Assembly (NCBI RefSeq): GCF_003353055.1 | Contig: NZ_QKWJ01000010.1 | Coordinates: 1 to 64,000 of the forward strand | Direction of reading: 5' to 3' | Length of the DNA: 64,000 nt | From: Cupriavidus lacunae | GTDB lineage: Bacteria > Pseudomonadota > Gammaproteobacteria > Burkholderiales > Burkholderiaceae | Part shown: positions 8,947 through 18,620 of the stretch, in pieces | Layout: every line of letters begins with the position of its first letter | Numbering within the stretch: the stretch's first letter is position 1 | The notes under the pieces: generated by a model | Told to the model about the DNA's origin: nothing | The model's input: only the letters and a program-made list of their open reading frames with translations | Database searches by the model: none | Translations under genes and position numbers: made by a program

Positions 8947-9058
8947 TGTCGTAGGTCGACGGTCCCTGTTTCGCCCCTAAAGGGGCGAGTCACTTTTTGT
9001 CGCTCGGACAAAAAGTGACCCGCCCAGCAGGGCGGAACAGAGCCGTCGACCTACGACA
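8947..9058. repeat. Cloverleaf-like four-stem inverted repeat
   Basis: A 112-bp structured block sits between two convergent genes. The outer stem is 16 bp and perfect (8947–8962 with 9043–9058), extended by 5 bp after a small internal loop (8966–8970 with 9036–9040). Inside are three side-by-side hairpins: 8972–8987 (6-bp stem, TAAA loop), 8989–9019 (13-bp perfect stem around GCTCG), and 9021–9034 (5-bp stem, AGCA loop). Together they form a four-way junction that can fold in RNA or extrude as DNA. The large stem has no long U-run after it, so it is more than a simple terminator. It may be a dispersed REP-like element; copy number cannot be judged here. Confidence 0.85.
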
Positions 9059-9133
9059 ACATTGGAATCACCCCCAGATACCCCTCAACAACCTTATCTC
9101 TCCACCCATCACAACAGCCAACGAACACCCCCC

Positions 9134-9838
9134 TCAGGCCATCAATACACCCCTCGCCGGCACCGCGACGCCACGCCGGCTGATGGTCCATGCCGTAAAG
9201 GGATCCGCCGAACTACGGTGCTGGGTCCAGCGCGTGTGGCAGGTATCGCACTGATGCTCGCGCGTCTGGCATTGCACGCCCGCGGCCAGGCTGCGCCACT
9301 GCATGTCGCCCAGCGGGCGCAACGCACCGTGGCCATTGGCGCAGCGCGCATCCAGGCGCAGCCGCTCGCAGCGCCGGCATAGCTGGCGTGCCGATGCAGC
9401 CGGCGGCACCTGATCGGATGCCACCACCGCAGGCTGCGCTGCGGCGCCCTGCGCATCTTCCATCTGCGCGGTCATGCCGACGCGGCTGCGCGTGCGATGC
9501 AGCGCCGCCCAGTACAAGGCGCGCACCGCGTCGGAGCCGTCGCACATCGCCGCAGCGCGGCAGCGCTCGGCATGGCGGTGAAGCGGCAGGCCGAACTCCG
9601 CGGCCGAGGCAAAGCAGATCACTTGCGCGCGTGGCGAGCCGTCTTCGATCCAGCGCTCGAACAACTGCGCCAGTTGGTTGCGGCAGGCGTCGTCGCCGCC
9701 CGCTTGCGCGAGCGCGAGGCGATGCGCATGGCGGCTCAGCGAACGCACCTCCTGCCTGAGCTCGCTCAGGACCGGCAACAGGCGTGCGGCCTGCCGTGTC
9801 CGCGTTGGCGATGCGATTGCGCGCTGGGTATTGCTCAC
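9134..9838 (-). CDS. Uncharacterised Cys-rich protein (possible zinc ribbon)
   Basis: Not recognised. From a GTG at 9838 (preceded by GGAG) the product has 234 residues; an ATG at 9886 would add 16. The N-terminal half is Arg/Ala/Leu-rich and probably helical (LPVLSELRQEVRSLSRHAHR). The C-terminal third has clustered cysteines, LCRRCERLRLDARC then VQCQTREHQCDTCHTRW, which suggests one or two zinc-binding knuckles. No membrane segment or signal peptide. It stands alone, convergent with the ligase across the cloverleaf repeat and divergent from the racemase gene. The coherent cysteine pattern argues that it is a real gene. Confidence 0.6.
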   Translation of the reverse strand: MSNTQRAIASPTRTRQAARLLPVLSELRQEVRSLSRHAHRLALAQAGGDDACRNQLAQLFERWIEDGSPRAQVICFASAAEFGLPLHRHAERCRAAAMCDGSDAVRALYWAALHRTRSRVGMTAQMEDAQGAAAQPAVVASDQVPPAASARQLCRRCERLRLDARCANGHGALRPLGDMQWRSLAAGVQCQTREHQCDTCHTRWTQHRSSADPFTAWTISRRGVAVPARGVLMA

Positions 9839-10062
9839 TGCTGGCTCCGGCTCACTTCGTCTTCCGGCCCGCACTGGCGGCCGCATGGTGAACCGATTAT
9901 AGGAGCGCGATTGTGCACTGCAGAGAGGGTGGGCGGGGTCCTACCTGATACGGGTGGGGCTCGGTGGCGCCTGCTTTTGGTCTACTTGCAACCAGTGCAA
10001 AAGAGCAATCAACGACATGGGCACGTCCCGTGCATACAGGACTGGGCAAGAGGAGAACCACC

Positions 10063-11226
10063 ATGGGTGTACTGAGCGGAATCCGCGTACTGGAATTCGA
10101 AGCCATCGGGCCGGGCCCGTTCGGCGCAATGCTGCTGGCCGACATGGGCGCCGATGTGCTGCGCGTCGACCGCCCGGCGGCGCCGGCAGACCTGGGGCCA
10201 AAGTCGGCCACCGGCAAGCGCGTCGATATCACCGGGCGCGGCCGGCGCTCGGTCACGCTGGACCTGAAGCAGCCGGATGCACAGCGCGCGGCGCTGGCGC
10301 TGGTAGAACGTGCCGACGTGGTGATCGAAGGCTTCCGCCCGGGCACGATGGAGCGCCTGGGCCTGGGGCCGGACACCGCGCTGGCGCGCAATCCAAAGCT
10401 GGTCTATGCGCGCATGACTGGCTGGGGCCAGACCGGCCCGCTGGCCGACCGTGCCGGCCATGACCTGAACTATGTCGCGCTGTCCGGCGTGTTGTCAGGT
10501 ATCGGGCGCGCCGGGCAGGCCCCGGTGCCGCCGCTGAACCTGGTCGGGGACTATGGCGGCGGCGGCATGCTGCTGGCGCTCGGCGTGGTGGCGGCCCTGC
10601 TCAATGTCCAGCGCGGCGGCAAGGGCCAGGTGGTCGATGCGGCCATGACCGAGGGCGCCGCACAGCTGGGCGCCGTGTTCTGGGGCCTGCTGGCCTCGGG
10701 CAACTGGCGCGAGGAGCGCCAGTCCAACGTGCTCGACGGCGGCGCGCCCTGGTATGACAACTACCGCACGCGCGATGGCAAGTACATGTCGATCGGACCG
10801 GTCGAAGGCCGCTTCTACGCCGAGTTGCTGGACAAGCTGGGCCTTGCCGGCAAGGAGCTGCCAGCCCAGTACGACCGCAAGGGCTGGCCGGTGCTGCGCG
10901 AGCAGTTCGAGGCCGTCTTCCTGACGCGCACGCGCGACGAATGGTGCGCCGTGTTCGAAGGCAGCGATGCCTGCATCGCGCCGGTGCTGGAATTCAGCGA
11001 AGCGCCCAACCACCCCCATCACCGCGCGCGCGGCAGCTTTGTCGAAGTCGCGGGCGTGGTGCAGCCCGCGCCGGCACCGCGTTTCCTCGGCACGCCGTCC
11101 GAGATCTCCGGTCCCGCCCCGGCGCGCGGCGAGCATGGCGCCGCCGCGCTGCGCGACTGGGGTTTCGATGCCGATGGCGTGGCGCAGTTGCAGGCGCAGG
11201 GCCTGGGCGCGATGCCGCCGCGCTGA
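10063..11226 (+). CDS. Alpha-methylacyl-CoA racemase-like CaiB/BaiF protein
   Basis: A 387-residue family III enzyme. The N-terminus VLEFEAIGPGPFGAMLLADM, the HDLNYVALSG segment and the NLVGDYGGGGM segment match the racemase branch, whose catalytic His and Asp lie in exactly these two stretches, rather than the transferase branch. Such enzymes interconvert 2R and 2S 2-methylacyl-CoA esters so that branched chains can enter beta-oxidation. The start ATG follows GAGGAG. It is followed by a hairpin terminator at 11306, so it appears monocistronic. It fits with the acyl-CoA dehydrogenase, SCP2 thiolase and MaoC genes further on, which would act on the same kind of branched substrate (inference). 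Confidence 0.85.
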   Translation: MGVLSGIRVLEFEAIGPGPFGAMLLADMGADVLRVDRPAAPADLGPKSATGKRVDITGRGRRSVTLDLKQPDAQRAALALVERADVVIEGFRPGTMERLGLGPDTALARNPKLVYARMTGWGQTGPLADRAGHDLNYVALSGVLSGIGRAGQAPVPPLNLVGDYGGGGMLLALGVVAALLNVQRGGKGQVVDAAMTEGAAQLGAVFWGLLASGNWREERQSNVLDGGAPWYDNYRTRDGKYMSIGPVEGRFYAELLDKLGLAGKELPAQYDRKGWPVLREQFEAVFLTRTRDEWCAVFEGSDACIAPVLEFSEAPNHPHHRARGSFVEVAGVVQPAPAPRFLGTPSEISGPAPARGEHGAAALRDWGFDADGVAQLQAQGLGAMPPR

Positions 11227-11305
11227 AGCGCACACCCGCGCGCGGCAGCCGCCGCGCCATGCAGTCCTGTCTCCACCTGGCCGCCGCTGTGCGGCCGCGT
11301 GTTTT

Positions 11306-11335
11306 GCTCCGGCCCCGCGCCGGAGCATTCTTTTT
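11306..11335 (+). terminator. Rho-independent terminator after the racemase gene
   Basis: Perfect 8-bp stem GCTCCGGC/GCCGGAGC (11306–11313 with 11319–11326), 5-nt loop, followed by ATTCTTTTT. It lies 80 bp after the racemase stop and separates it from the solute-binding protein gene. Confidence 0.75.
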
Positions 11336-11480
11336 GTGGACGCCGACCGACCAGGCGACAACACCTAGGGCAATCCCGCCCAGCCGATATGGGGGGCATG
11401 CAAGGTGCCGCGCATCCGATAACTTCCTGCATGCAGTCTTTGCTGCGCGGTTTCCTACTCCTTTCCCGAGGTATCACATC

Positions 11481-12449
11481 ATGCGTATGAAATCCCTGAT
11501 CGCGATGGCAGTGATGGCATGGAGCGCCGTCTGCGGCGCCCAGAGCTACCCGTCGCGTCCGATCACCTTCGTTGTTCCGGGGCCGCCCGGCGGCGCCACC
11601 GACACCGTGGCGCGCGCGCTGGCCGAGGACATGGGCAAGCGTCTCAGACAAACCATCATCGTCGACAACAAGCCCGGCGGCGCGGGCGTGATCGCCGTGC
11701 AAGCCGTCACGCGCGCCGCGCCGGACGGCTACACCATCCTGCTCACGCATTCGTCGCCGCTGATCAATACGCCGCACCTGTACAGCAGCGTGCCGTACGA
11801 TGTGCGCCGGGATCTGGCCTTCATCACCGAACTCTGCGTCGCCAAGATCGTGCTGGCCGTGAACCGGAATGTACCGGTCAAGAACGTGCAGCAATTCCTG
11901 GACTGGGCCGCGAAGGACAAGGGCAAGGTCAGCTACGGCTCCTACGGCGTCGGCACCTTCCCGCACCTGGTCGGCGCGCACCTGAACCAGGTGCGTGGCC
12001 TGGACATGGCGCACGTGGCCTACAAGGGTGAGGCGCCGATGGCACAGGACATGATCGCCGGCAATATCGCCTGGGCCATCGGCTCGATGAGCACGCTCGG
12101 CCCGCATATCAAGAGCGGCAGGCTGACCGCCCTGGCGGTGATGGGCGACAAGCGCATCAAGGAACTGCCCGACGTACCGACCATGGCGGAGGCCGGGCTG
12201 AAGGAGCAGGAACTGCGCTCGCCGGCCTGGCTCGGGCTGCTCGCACGCTCCGGCACGCCGGCGGCGGTCCTGTCCAGGCTGGAGACAGAAGCGCGGGCGT
12301 CGATCCTGTCGCCGATCATGCGCGCGCGGCTTGAAGCGCTGGCCATGGACCCGGTGGGCAACTCACCGGCAGAGTTCCGGCGCGAGTTCGACGCGACCGA
12401 GCCCGTGGTCGCCCAGATGATCAAGACCAGCGGCGCCACCGCCGAATAA
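11481..12449 (+). CDS. Bug-family (TctC-like) periplasmic solute-binding protein
   Basis: A 322-residue secreted binding protein. The signal peptide is residues 1–20, with cleavage probably before QSYPSRPITFVVPGPPGG. The family signatures are present: GGATDTVARALAEDMGK, VDNKPGGAGVIAVQAV, APDGYTILL, YGSYGVGTFPHLVGA and LPDVPTMAEAG. Bug proteins capture carboxylates or other small organics. Many are orphans with no TctA/TctB membrane partners, and none is seen in this window. It sits between the racemase and the LuxR-type regulator, so it may deliver or sense the substrate of the acyl-CoA pathway (inference). The gene is convergent with the broken regulator at 12483. Confidence 0.9.
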   Translation: MRMKSLIAMAVMAWSAVCGAQSYPSRPITFVVPGPPGGATDTVARALAEDMGKRLRQTIIVDNKPGGAGVIAVQAVTRAAPDGYTILLTHSSPLINTPHLYSSVPYDVRRDLAFITELCVAKIVLAVNRNVPVKNVQQFLDWAAKDKGKVSYGSYGVGTFPHLVGAHLNQVRGLDMAHVAYKGEAPMAQDMIAGNIAWAIGSMSTLGPHIKSGRLTALAVMGDKRIKELPDVPTMAEAGLKEQELRSPAWLGLLARSGTPAAVLSRLETEARASILSPIMRARLEALAMDPVGNSPAEFRREFDATEPVVAQMIKTSGATAE

Positions 12450-12482
12450 GGCAAGCGCGCAGCCGGCTGGCGGCGAACGCGG

Positions 12483-14384
12483 TCAGCCCGGCCGCTGAGC
12501 CGCGCTGCGCGCCACCAGAATGGCATCGTAGCGCCGCGACACATTGAGCTTGGCGTAGATCTGCCGCAGGTTCCACTTGACAGTGTCGACACTCAGGTTG
12601 AGCGCCAGCGCAATGCGCTTGTTCGACATCGCCTGCTCCAGCGGCGCCAGGATCTCGCGCTCGCGCGGGGTCAGCAGCCGGCCCTTGCCGACGTCGGCTG
12701 GTGGTAGTGCCGCGGGCACGGCGGGCGCGGCAGGCGCAAGCGCTGTCTCGTGCGTGGATTCGGCGGACCCGGCCATCGGTGCCGGCAGCGCGGCGGCTTC
12801 ACACAGGCGTGCCACGTAGGCGGACCTTGCCGGCGCGTCCCCGGCCACGCTCGCCAGCAAGGCACAGGTACGCTCGCCCTCGTCGATAAAGGTACGCACC
12901 AACCCCAGACGCTCGCCGGCGGCCAGCGCGGCGTCAAGGTACTGCCGCGCCGCGTCGGGACGGTACAGATCATCGAAGGCGATCGCCTGCAGCAGTTCGG
13001 CGGTCACCATCAGATGTTCCCGGATCGATGCCGTTGGCAAGGCACGCACCACGTCAAGTGCCGCCAGCGCGCCGGCGGGGTCACCCTGCGCCAGCGCCAG
13101 CCGGGCACGGGCCAGCGCTGCCGCCGCGGCGATTTCCTGGCTGCGCGGCGTCTCGCCCGGATACTGGCGCACCAGTTCCTCCAGCGCGGCCTGCAGCCGC
13201 TGCGCATGGCGCAGGTCATTGCCCAGCAACGCCAGCCGCTGGCGCTCGGCCACCATGCGCGCCACGCCGCGGGGCAGGCCGCGGCGGTGGAACATGGCTT
13301 CGGCTTCGGCCAGTTCCGCCAGGGCCTCGTGGCGCGCGCCCGCCAGCCATTGCAGCCTGGCGTGATACAGCGCCGCTTCGATCAGCACGTCCGGCGTGCC
13401 GGTGCGCAGCGTCTGCAGGCGTCCCGCCAGCACTTCGCTGGCGTCGGCGATGCGGTCCTGCTCGTACAGCGCCGCCGCCACCGGCACCGCGCACAGGCTG
13501 GCCGCGATCGAGCGGCGCCCAAAGGCGTGCTGCGCTGCCGCCAGCACGTCAGTGCCGAGCCGCAGCGCCTCATAGGCATTGCCCTCTATCCATGCCACCA
13601 GGGCCAGCGTGCCGGCGCCCATCAGCGCGATCTCGGTATCGCCGGCTTGCGCCGCGCAGCGGTATGGCGCGCGCGAGCGGGGCTGGCGGCCCAGCATGGT
13701 GCCGCTGCGCAGCGCCAGGCTCATGCGGGCCTGCTCGAGTGCGGGATTGTCCAGCGGCTGGCCCTGCAGGCTGTCGAGCAGTGCCAGCACGCGCGGGTGG
13801 TCATCCTGCTGCGCGGCGATGGCCGCGCGCATCACCGTGGCCTGCACGCCGGTATTCACGCCGGGCCCGGCACTGGCTTCCCAGCGCCGGATCCAATGCT
13901 CGGCGTGCTGCGGCCGCACTGAAACCACGCACGCCCATGCCGCGGCCAGCAACAGTGCCGGATGCATCGCCAGCCGAGCCGGCGCGATGCCATCGGACCA
14001 CTGCAGGAAGTCGCGCAGCGGGCTGATACCCGGCAAATGGGACGCGGTGGCCTGTGCCAGCGCCAGCACGCGATCGAAGTCGCCGCTGTGCAGCGCGTGG
14101 CCGATGGCTTCCGCCGGCTTGCCGCAGCGGGCCAGCCACGCGGCCGCGAGCCCGTGCAACCCTTGCAGCGTGGCGGGCTGGTGCTGTTCCAGGTCGTGCA
14201 GCAGGTGCGCCCGGAACAACGGATGCAGGCGATACCAGCCCGCGCTGGCCCCGTCGGCACTCGCTTCGTCCGACTCGGCCGGAGCAGGTTGCAGGAACAG
14301 GCCGCGCGCCGCGATCTCGGCAAGCCACGCCGGCGCCTGCGCGCGGCCGCTCAGCTGCAAGGCCAGCTCGGCGTGGATGCGGCG
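12483..14384 (-). pseudogene. MalT-like LuxR regulator, C-terminal part of a frameshifted gene
   Basis: This is the larger part of a LuxR-family large ATPase regulator. It runs from the end of the ATPase region (IHAELALQLSGRAQAPAW, then YRLHPLFRAHLLHDLEQ) through a long helical-repeat region to a C-terminal LuxR HTH (LTPREREILAPLEQAMSNKR, then LSVDTVKWNLRQIYAKLNVS). The only start codon near its beginning is a TTG at 14360, inside conserved sequence and without a ribosome site, so it is not an independent gene. It is in a different frame from the N-terminal part, with the shift between about 14,350 and 14,385. A one-base deletion, or a sequencing error, would explain this. Confidence 0.75.
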
Positions 14385-15232
14385 AGGCAGCGCAGGAAGT
14401 CAAGCAGCGCGGGCGGCAGCCCGGCGGTCACTTCCTCGCGCCAGTAGGCGTGCAGCGCTGCCGACTGCGGGTGCGGCCACGCCGCTTCGCAGGCGGTCCT
14501 GAGCGAGCCGGCAACCAGTTCAAGCCCGGCAGGCCAGCCCTCGGTGACCTCCTGCAGCACGACCGCCGTATCGATCACCGCTTGCGAGCTCTCCCGGCGC
14601 GCCGTGCGCCCTTCCACGCGCCTGGCCACGAATGCCAGCGTCTCGGGCAGGCTGAATGCCAGTTCGGCGCAACCGGCTTCGGCCAGTTCCCGGCCGGCGC
14701 GCAACCGGCCGAGCGCCAGCCCGACCTGCCCGCGCGCGGCGGCAACCAGGTGCAGATGCGGCAGGCGCGCTTGCAGCACACCCTGCAGGAAGGCCAGCGT
14801 GGCGGGGCAACGCAGCCGGTCGAGTCCGTCCAGTATCAGGTAGATCTCGCCCGGCACGCCGTCCATCAACTCGACGAACGCCGGCAGCAACGCGGCCGGG
14901 TGCGCCGGGTCGTAGCTGAACTCCGGCCCGGCCCGGCACAGGCGGATGCCGGCCTGCCGCAGGCTGGCAGCGAGGCTGGCGCAGAACTGGCCCAGGTCGT
15001 CATCTTCCGGCGCGAGCGTGAGCCAGGCTGCGCGCGCGCCTTCGGCCAGCAAGCGGTGGCGCCACTGCACCATCGCGGTGGTCTTGCCGTAGCCGGCGGG
15101 CGCGGTCAGCAATACCAGCCGGCCAAGCCTGGCGTCGTGCAGGCACTGCAGCAGAGCCACGCGCGCGATCCAACGCCGGCTCTGGCGCGGCGGCACGAGA
15201 CGGGTCACGACGGCGGCAGGTATGGTTTCCAT
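14351..15232 (-). pseudogene. MalT-like LuxR regulator, N-terminal ATPase part of a frameshifted gene
   Basis: From an ATG at 15232 the frame gives a signal-transduction ATPase domain with Walker A APAGYGKTTAM near residue 43 and a Walker B-like IYLILDGLDRL. A winged-helix junction (EEVTAGLPPALLDFLRCLAA) follows, and then the frame terminates with STPSWPCS. The missing continuation is in the next frame from about 14,384. If repaired, the protein would be about 910 residues, the normal size for MalT-like regulators. It is divergent from the intact regulator at 15560 across 327 bp. A ribosomal frameshift at the site cannot be excluded, but no classical slippery heptamer is visible. Confidence 0.75.
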
Positions 15233-15559
15233 GGGCGTCCAGCGGTGCGCAATTGAAGCGGGGGCAAAGGGACGAAGCGGCGCGGCAACGAACGGCGAAG
15301 GGGCACAGCGGCACACGCTCTGCCGGCGGGCTTGCCGCAGCGCGAATATAGGGGGTGGCCTTGCGGCCGGACACCCGGCAAACCCTTCCCCACCTGTTCC
15401 GGGTGGCCTGGGGGTGCAGTGCGCGCCTCACACTGGCCACCCCGAGAGCCGGCCAGGGGTGGCTTGGCCGCCATGCCGCGTCTGCCAGTACAATCGTCAC
15501 AACGTGCTGCCTCACTGGCATTGCAACCCGCCTCTCACCTGCACCCTCCAGCCTCGCCC

Positions 15560-18418
15560 ATGCCCCAGACGCCAGCCAATCCGCCAGCCGCCCCCCGTAG
15601 CCAGCCCGCCGCGCCAGTCTCGCAGCCGTCCCGGCCGGCGTCGCTGCGCAGCGCGGCGCGCGTGGTCGCACGCGAGCGCCTGCTGGCGCAACTGACCGAG
15701 GCCAGGCGCCGGCGCTGCATCGTGCTGCAGGGCCCGGCCGGCTACGGCAAGACCGCGCTGCTGACGGCGTGGCGGCTGGACCTGCTGGCGTTTGGCTTCG
15801 ACATGGCCGCGCTGGCGCTGGAGCCGGCCGACAACGAGCGCCAGCGCTGGCTGGACCGCCTGCTCGGCAGCCTGTCCGAGGTCAGCCCCGCGCTGTCGCG
15901 CGAAGCCATGGTGCTGGCCGACCGCGGCACCGACGACGAAGCCGTCGAGCGCGCCATCATCGCGCTGGTGCGCGGCATTGCCGCCCATCCGCGCGACGTG
16001 ACGCTGGTGCTCGACGACGTGCACCACCTGACTTCGCCGCGCGTGCTGGCGCCGCTGCAGTGGCTGCTCGACTACGCCCCGGCCAATTTCCACGTGGTGC
16101 TGGCCTCGCGCGCGGCGCTGGCGCTGTCGCTCGGGCGCCTGCGCGACCAGGGCATGCTGCTGGAGCTGGACCAGCGCGACCTGCGCTTCACGCTGGCCGA
16201 ATCGCAGCATTTCCTGCGCACCCAGCTGGGCGACATCAGCGCGCGCGATGCGCGCATGCTGCATGAACTGACCGACGGCTGGGTGGCCGGGCTGCAGCTC
16301 TTTGCCGCGCACTGGAAGCGCAAGAAGGCCAACGCCAGCGGCCTCACCTTTGCCACCGGATTCGTGCAGGCCAGCGTGCAGGATGCCGGCGCCTTTGCCG
16401 AATACTTCGAGCGCGAGGTGCTGTCGCGCCTGGCGCCGGACGAAGCCGAGCTGCTGGTGCGCGCCGCCGCGTGCGAACGGTTCACCGCGTCGCTGTGCGA
16501 GGCGCTGGGCGAGCAGGCGCTGGGCGAAGGCGAGATCCTGGCGCTGCTGACACGGCTGGAGCAGGAGAACCTCTTCATTACGCCGGCGCCGGGGCCCGAG
16601 CGCGAAGCCTGGTACCGGCTGCATCCGCTGCTGCGCGAAACGCTGGCCCAGCGTTTCCGCTCGCGCAGCGAGGCGCAGCAGCGCGCGGTGCACGGGGCGG
16701 CATGGCGCTGGTTCCGCGACCATCGCATGCTGGAAGAAGCCGTGCGCCACGCGGTGCTGGCCGGCGATGCCGACACCGCCGCCGACCTGGTGCAGCGCTA
16801 TGCCGACACCCTGATCATGCGCGGCGAGGTGCGCAAGGCGCTGGGGCTGCTGCGCACCATCCCCGCCGACCAGGTGCAGGCGCGCCCGGAACTGCGCCTG
16901 CTGGCGCTGCGCACGCAGATGTTCTCGCGCGAACTGGACGCGTGCGCCGCGGCCGCGGACCGGCTCGAGGCCGATATCCCGCCGGGCGACGCCTCGCTGC
17001 GCTACCGGCTGGCGCTGCTGCGCTTTTCGCTGGTGCTGCTGCGCGACGACAGCCAGGCCGCGCTGGCGCTGCTGCCGCAGATCGAGAGCGCTCCCGCCGA
17101 CATGCCGGCGCTGTTTATCGGCTCGCGCAACAACCTGCTGTCGTGGCTCTACATGCACCTGGGCGACTACGAGCGCGCCCGCCGCATCCAGACCGAAGCG
17201 CCGCCGCTGGTGGTGGACGGCGTGCCGCTGCTGGGCACCGCCAGCGGCATGCTCAACGGGCGCTGCATGATCGGCTTCAGCCATGCGCTGGAAGGCAACA
17301 TGATCCAGGCCGAGCGCGTCGCCCGCGACGTGCTGCGCGAGGTCGAACAAGCGGGCCATGGCGGCGCCGGCGCCGAGCCGGAGTACTTTGCCGCGGCCCT
17401 GCTTGGCGAGGTGCTGTACGAACAGAACGACCTGGAGGCGGCGCGCCGGCTGCTGGAGGACCGGGTCGACGTGCTCGAACGGGTATCGATCCCGGACTCG
17501 GTGCTGCGGGTGCACACCGTGCTGGCGGCCGCGCACTGGATCAGCGGCCACCGCCTCGATGCCTTCGCACAGCTGGAGCGGCTGGAAGACTACGGCACGC
17601 AACTGCGCCTGGACCGCCTGGTCGCGCAGAGCCTGGCCAACCAGATCCGGCTGCACTTGTCCGGCGGCGACATCGCCGCCGCCGAAGCTGCGCTGGCGCG
17701 CCTAGACGCCATTGCCGCGCGCCATCGCAATGCCCCGCGCGGATCGCTGGATGCAATCCACATGGCGACCGAGCGCGCCCACGTGCTGGTCGGCCTGGCG
17801 CATGACGACCTCCGCGGCGCCGAGGCCCGCACGGCCGCGCTGATCGCGTACTGCGAGGCACGTGGCTGGCAGCGCCACGTCGCGCAGATGCACATGCTGG
17901 CGGCGGTGGTGGCATCGCGCCGCGGCGAGACCGAAACCGCACGCGAGCATGTGCTGGAAGGCTTGCGCCGGGGCCACCGCCTCGGCCTGATGCGCAGCCT
18001 GATCGACGCCTGCCCGGGCGCGCTCGGCCAGATCGTCGGCGTGGCCGCCGACACCACGCTGGATCCGGTGCTGGCCTTCTATGTCGAACGCCTGCAGGCC
18101 ACCGTGCCGCCGCCTGCCGCTGACGCCGGGGCGGCCGCCGGCACTGGCATGACCTCGGGCGCAGTTGCGGCCAAGGGCGACGCGCGCTTCGAGGAACTGA
18201 GCGACCGGGAAGCCGATGTCGTGCGCCTGCTCGGCCAGGCCCTGCCCAACAAGAAGATCGCGCGCACGCTGGGCCTGTCGCCGGAAACGGTGAAATGGCA
18301 CTTGCGCAACATCTTCCGCAAGCTGGGCGTCAGCAGCCGCGACGAGGCCGTGGCCCGCGCCCGCGACCGCGAACTGGACCAGGCCGGTGGCGCGCAGCCG
18401 CCGGACGCGTCGCGCTGA
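15560..18418 (+). CDS. MalT-like LuxR-family ATP-dependent transcriptional regulator
   Basis: A 952-residue regulator. A Pro/Ala-rich leader is followed by an NTPase domain with Walker [13 protein letters not shown] near residue 60 and Walker [13 protein letters not shown] winged-helix/arm region ([16 protein letters not shown], then [15 protein letters not shown]) follows, then a long TPR-like helical region. The protein ends in a LuxR HTH ([20 protein letters not shown], then [20 protein letters not shown]). Proteins of this kind oligomerise on ATP and inducer and activate transcription. The next plus-strand operon (18621–22748) is the likely target. An upstream in-frame ATG at 15473 is possible; neither start has a convincing ribosome site. 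The 15233–15559 gap must hold the promoters of both divergent regulators, but no clear hexamers were found. Confidence 0.87.
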   Translation: MPQTPANPPAAPRSQPAAPVSQPSRPASLRSAARVVARERLLAQLTEARRRRCIVLQGPAGYGKTALLTAWRLDLLAFGFDMAALALEPADNERQRWLDRLLGSLSEVSPALSREAMVLADRGTDDEAVERAIIALVRGIAAHPRDVTLVLDDVHHLTSPRVLAPLQWLLDYAPANFHVVLASRAALALSLGRLRDQGMLLELDQRDLRFTLAESQHFLRTQLGDISARDARMLHELTDGWVAGLQLFAAHWKRKKANASGLTFATGFVQASVQDAGAFAEYFEREVLSRLAPDEAELLVRAAACERFTASLCEALGEQALGEGEILALLTRLEQENLFITPAPGPEREAWYRLHPLLRETLAQRFRSRSEAQQRAVHGAAWRWFRDHRMLEEAVRHAVLAGDADTAADLVQRYADTLIMRGEVRKALGLLRTIPADQVQARPELRLLALRTQMFSRELDACAAAADRLEADIPPGDASLRYRLALLRFSLVLLRDDSQAALALLPQIESAPADMPALFIGSRNNLLSWLYMHLGDYERARRIQTEAPPLVVDGVPLLGTASGMLNGRCMIGFSHALEGNMIQAERVARDVLREVEQAGHGGAGAEPEYFAAALLGEVLYEQNDLEAARRLLEDRVDVLERVSIPDSVLRVHTVLAAAHWISGHRLDAFAQLERLEDYGTQLRLDRLVAQSLANQIRLHLSGGDIAAAEAALARLDAIAARHRNAPRGSLDAIHMATERAHVLVGLAHDDLRGAEARTAALIAYCEARGWQRHVAQMHMLAAVVASRRGETETAREHVLEGLRRGHRLGLMRSLIDACPGALGQIVGVAADTTLDPVLAFYVERLQATVPPPAADAGAAAGTGMTSGAVAAKGDARFEELSDREADVVRLLGQALPNKKIARTLGLSPETVKWHLRNIFRKLGVSSRDEAVARARDRELDQAGGAQPPDASR

Positions 18419-18620
18419 CGGCGTAACCGTCCCCCCTCTCTCTACCCCCCTCCCCTTCCCCAACGCCGCGCCCCCCACGCGCGCCCCCCCTTTGCTGTCT
18501 CCGGCCACCTGACGCGGGTGGTGTTCGCGGCCCCCTCCTCCCCGGTACCTTAGCGCCATACCAGTGGCCGCAAACCTTGGCCGAGGCAACCTCCCGCAGA
18601 CCGATATCCGGAGTCACCCA

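Noticed and set aside
9971..10015. Imperfect dyad (CTTTTG...CAAAAG and TTGCA...TGCAA) upstream of the racemase gene as an operator
   Set aside because: Arms are short and imperfect; expected by chance at this length.
15512..17656. 714-residue open frame antisense to the LuxR regulator
   Set aside because: Gln/Arg-rich low-complexity product without domains, mirror of the regulator's codon pattern.
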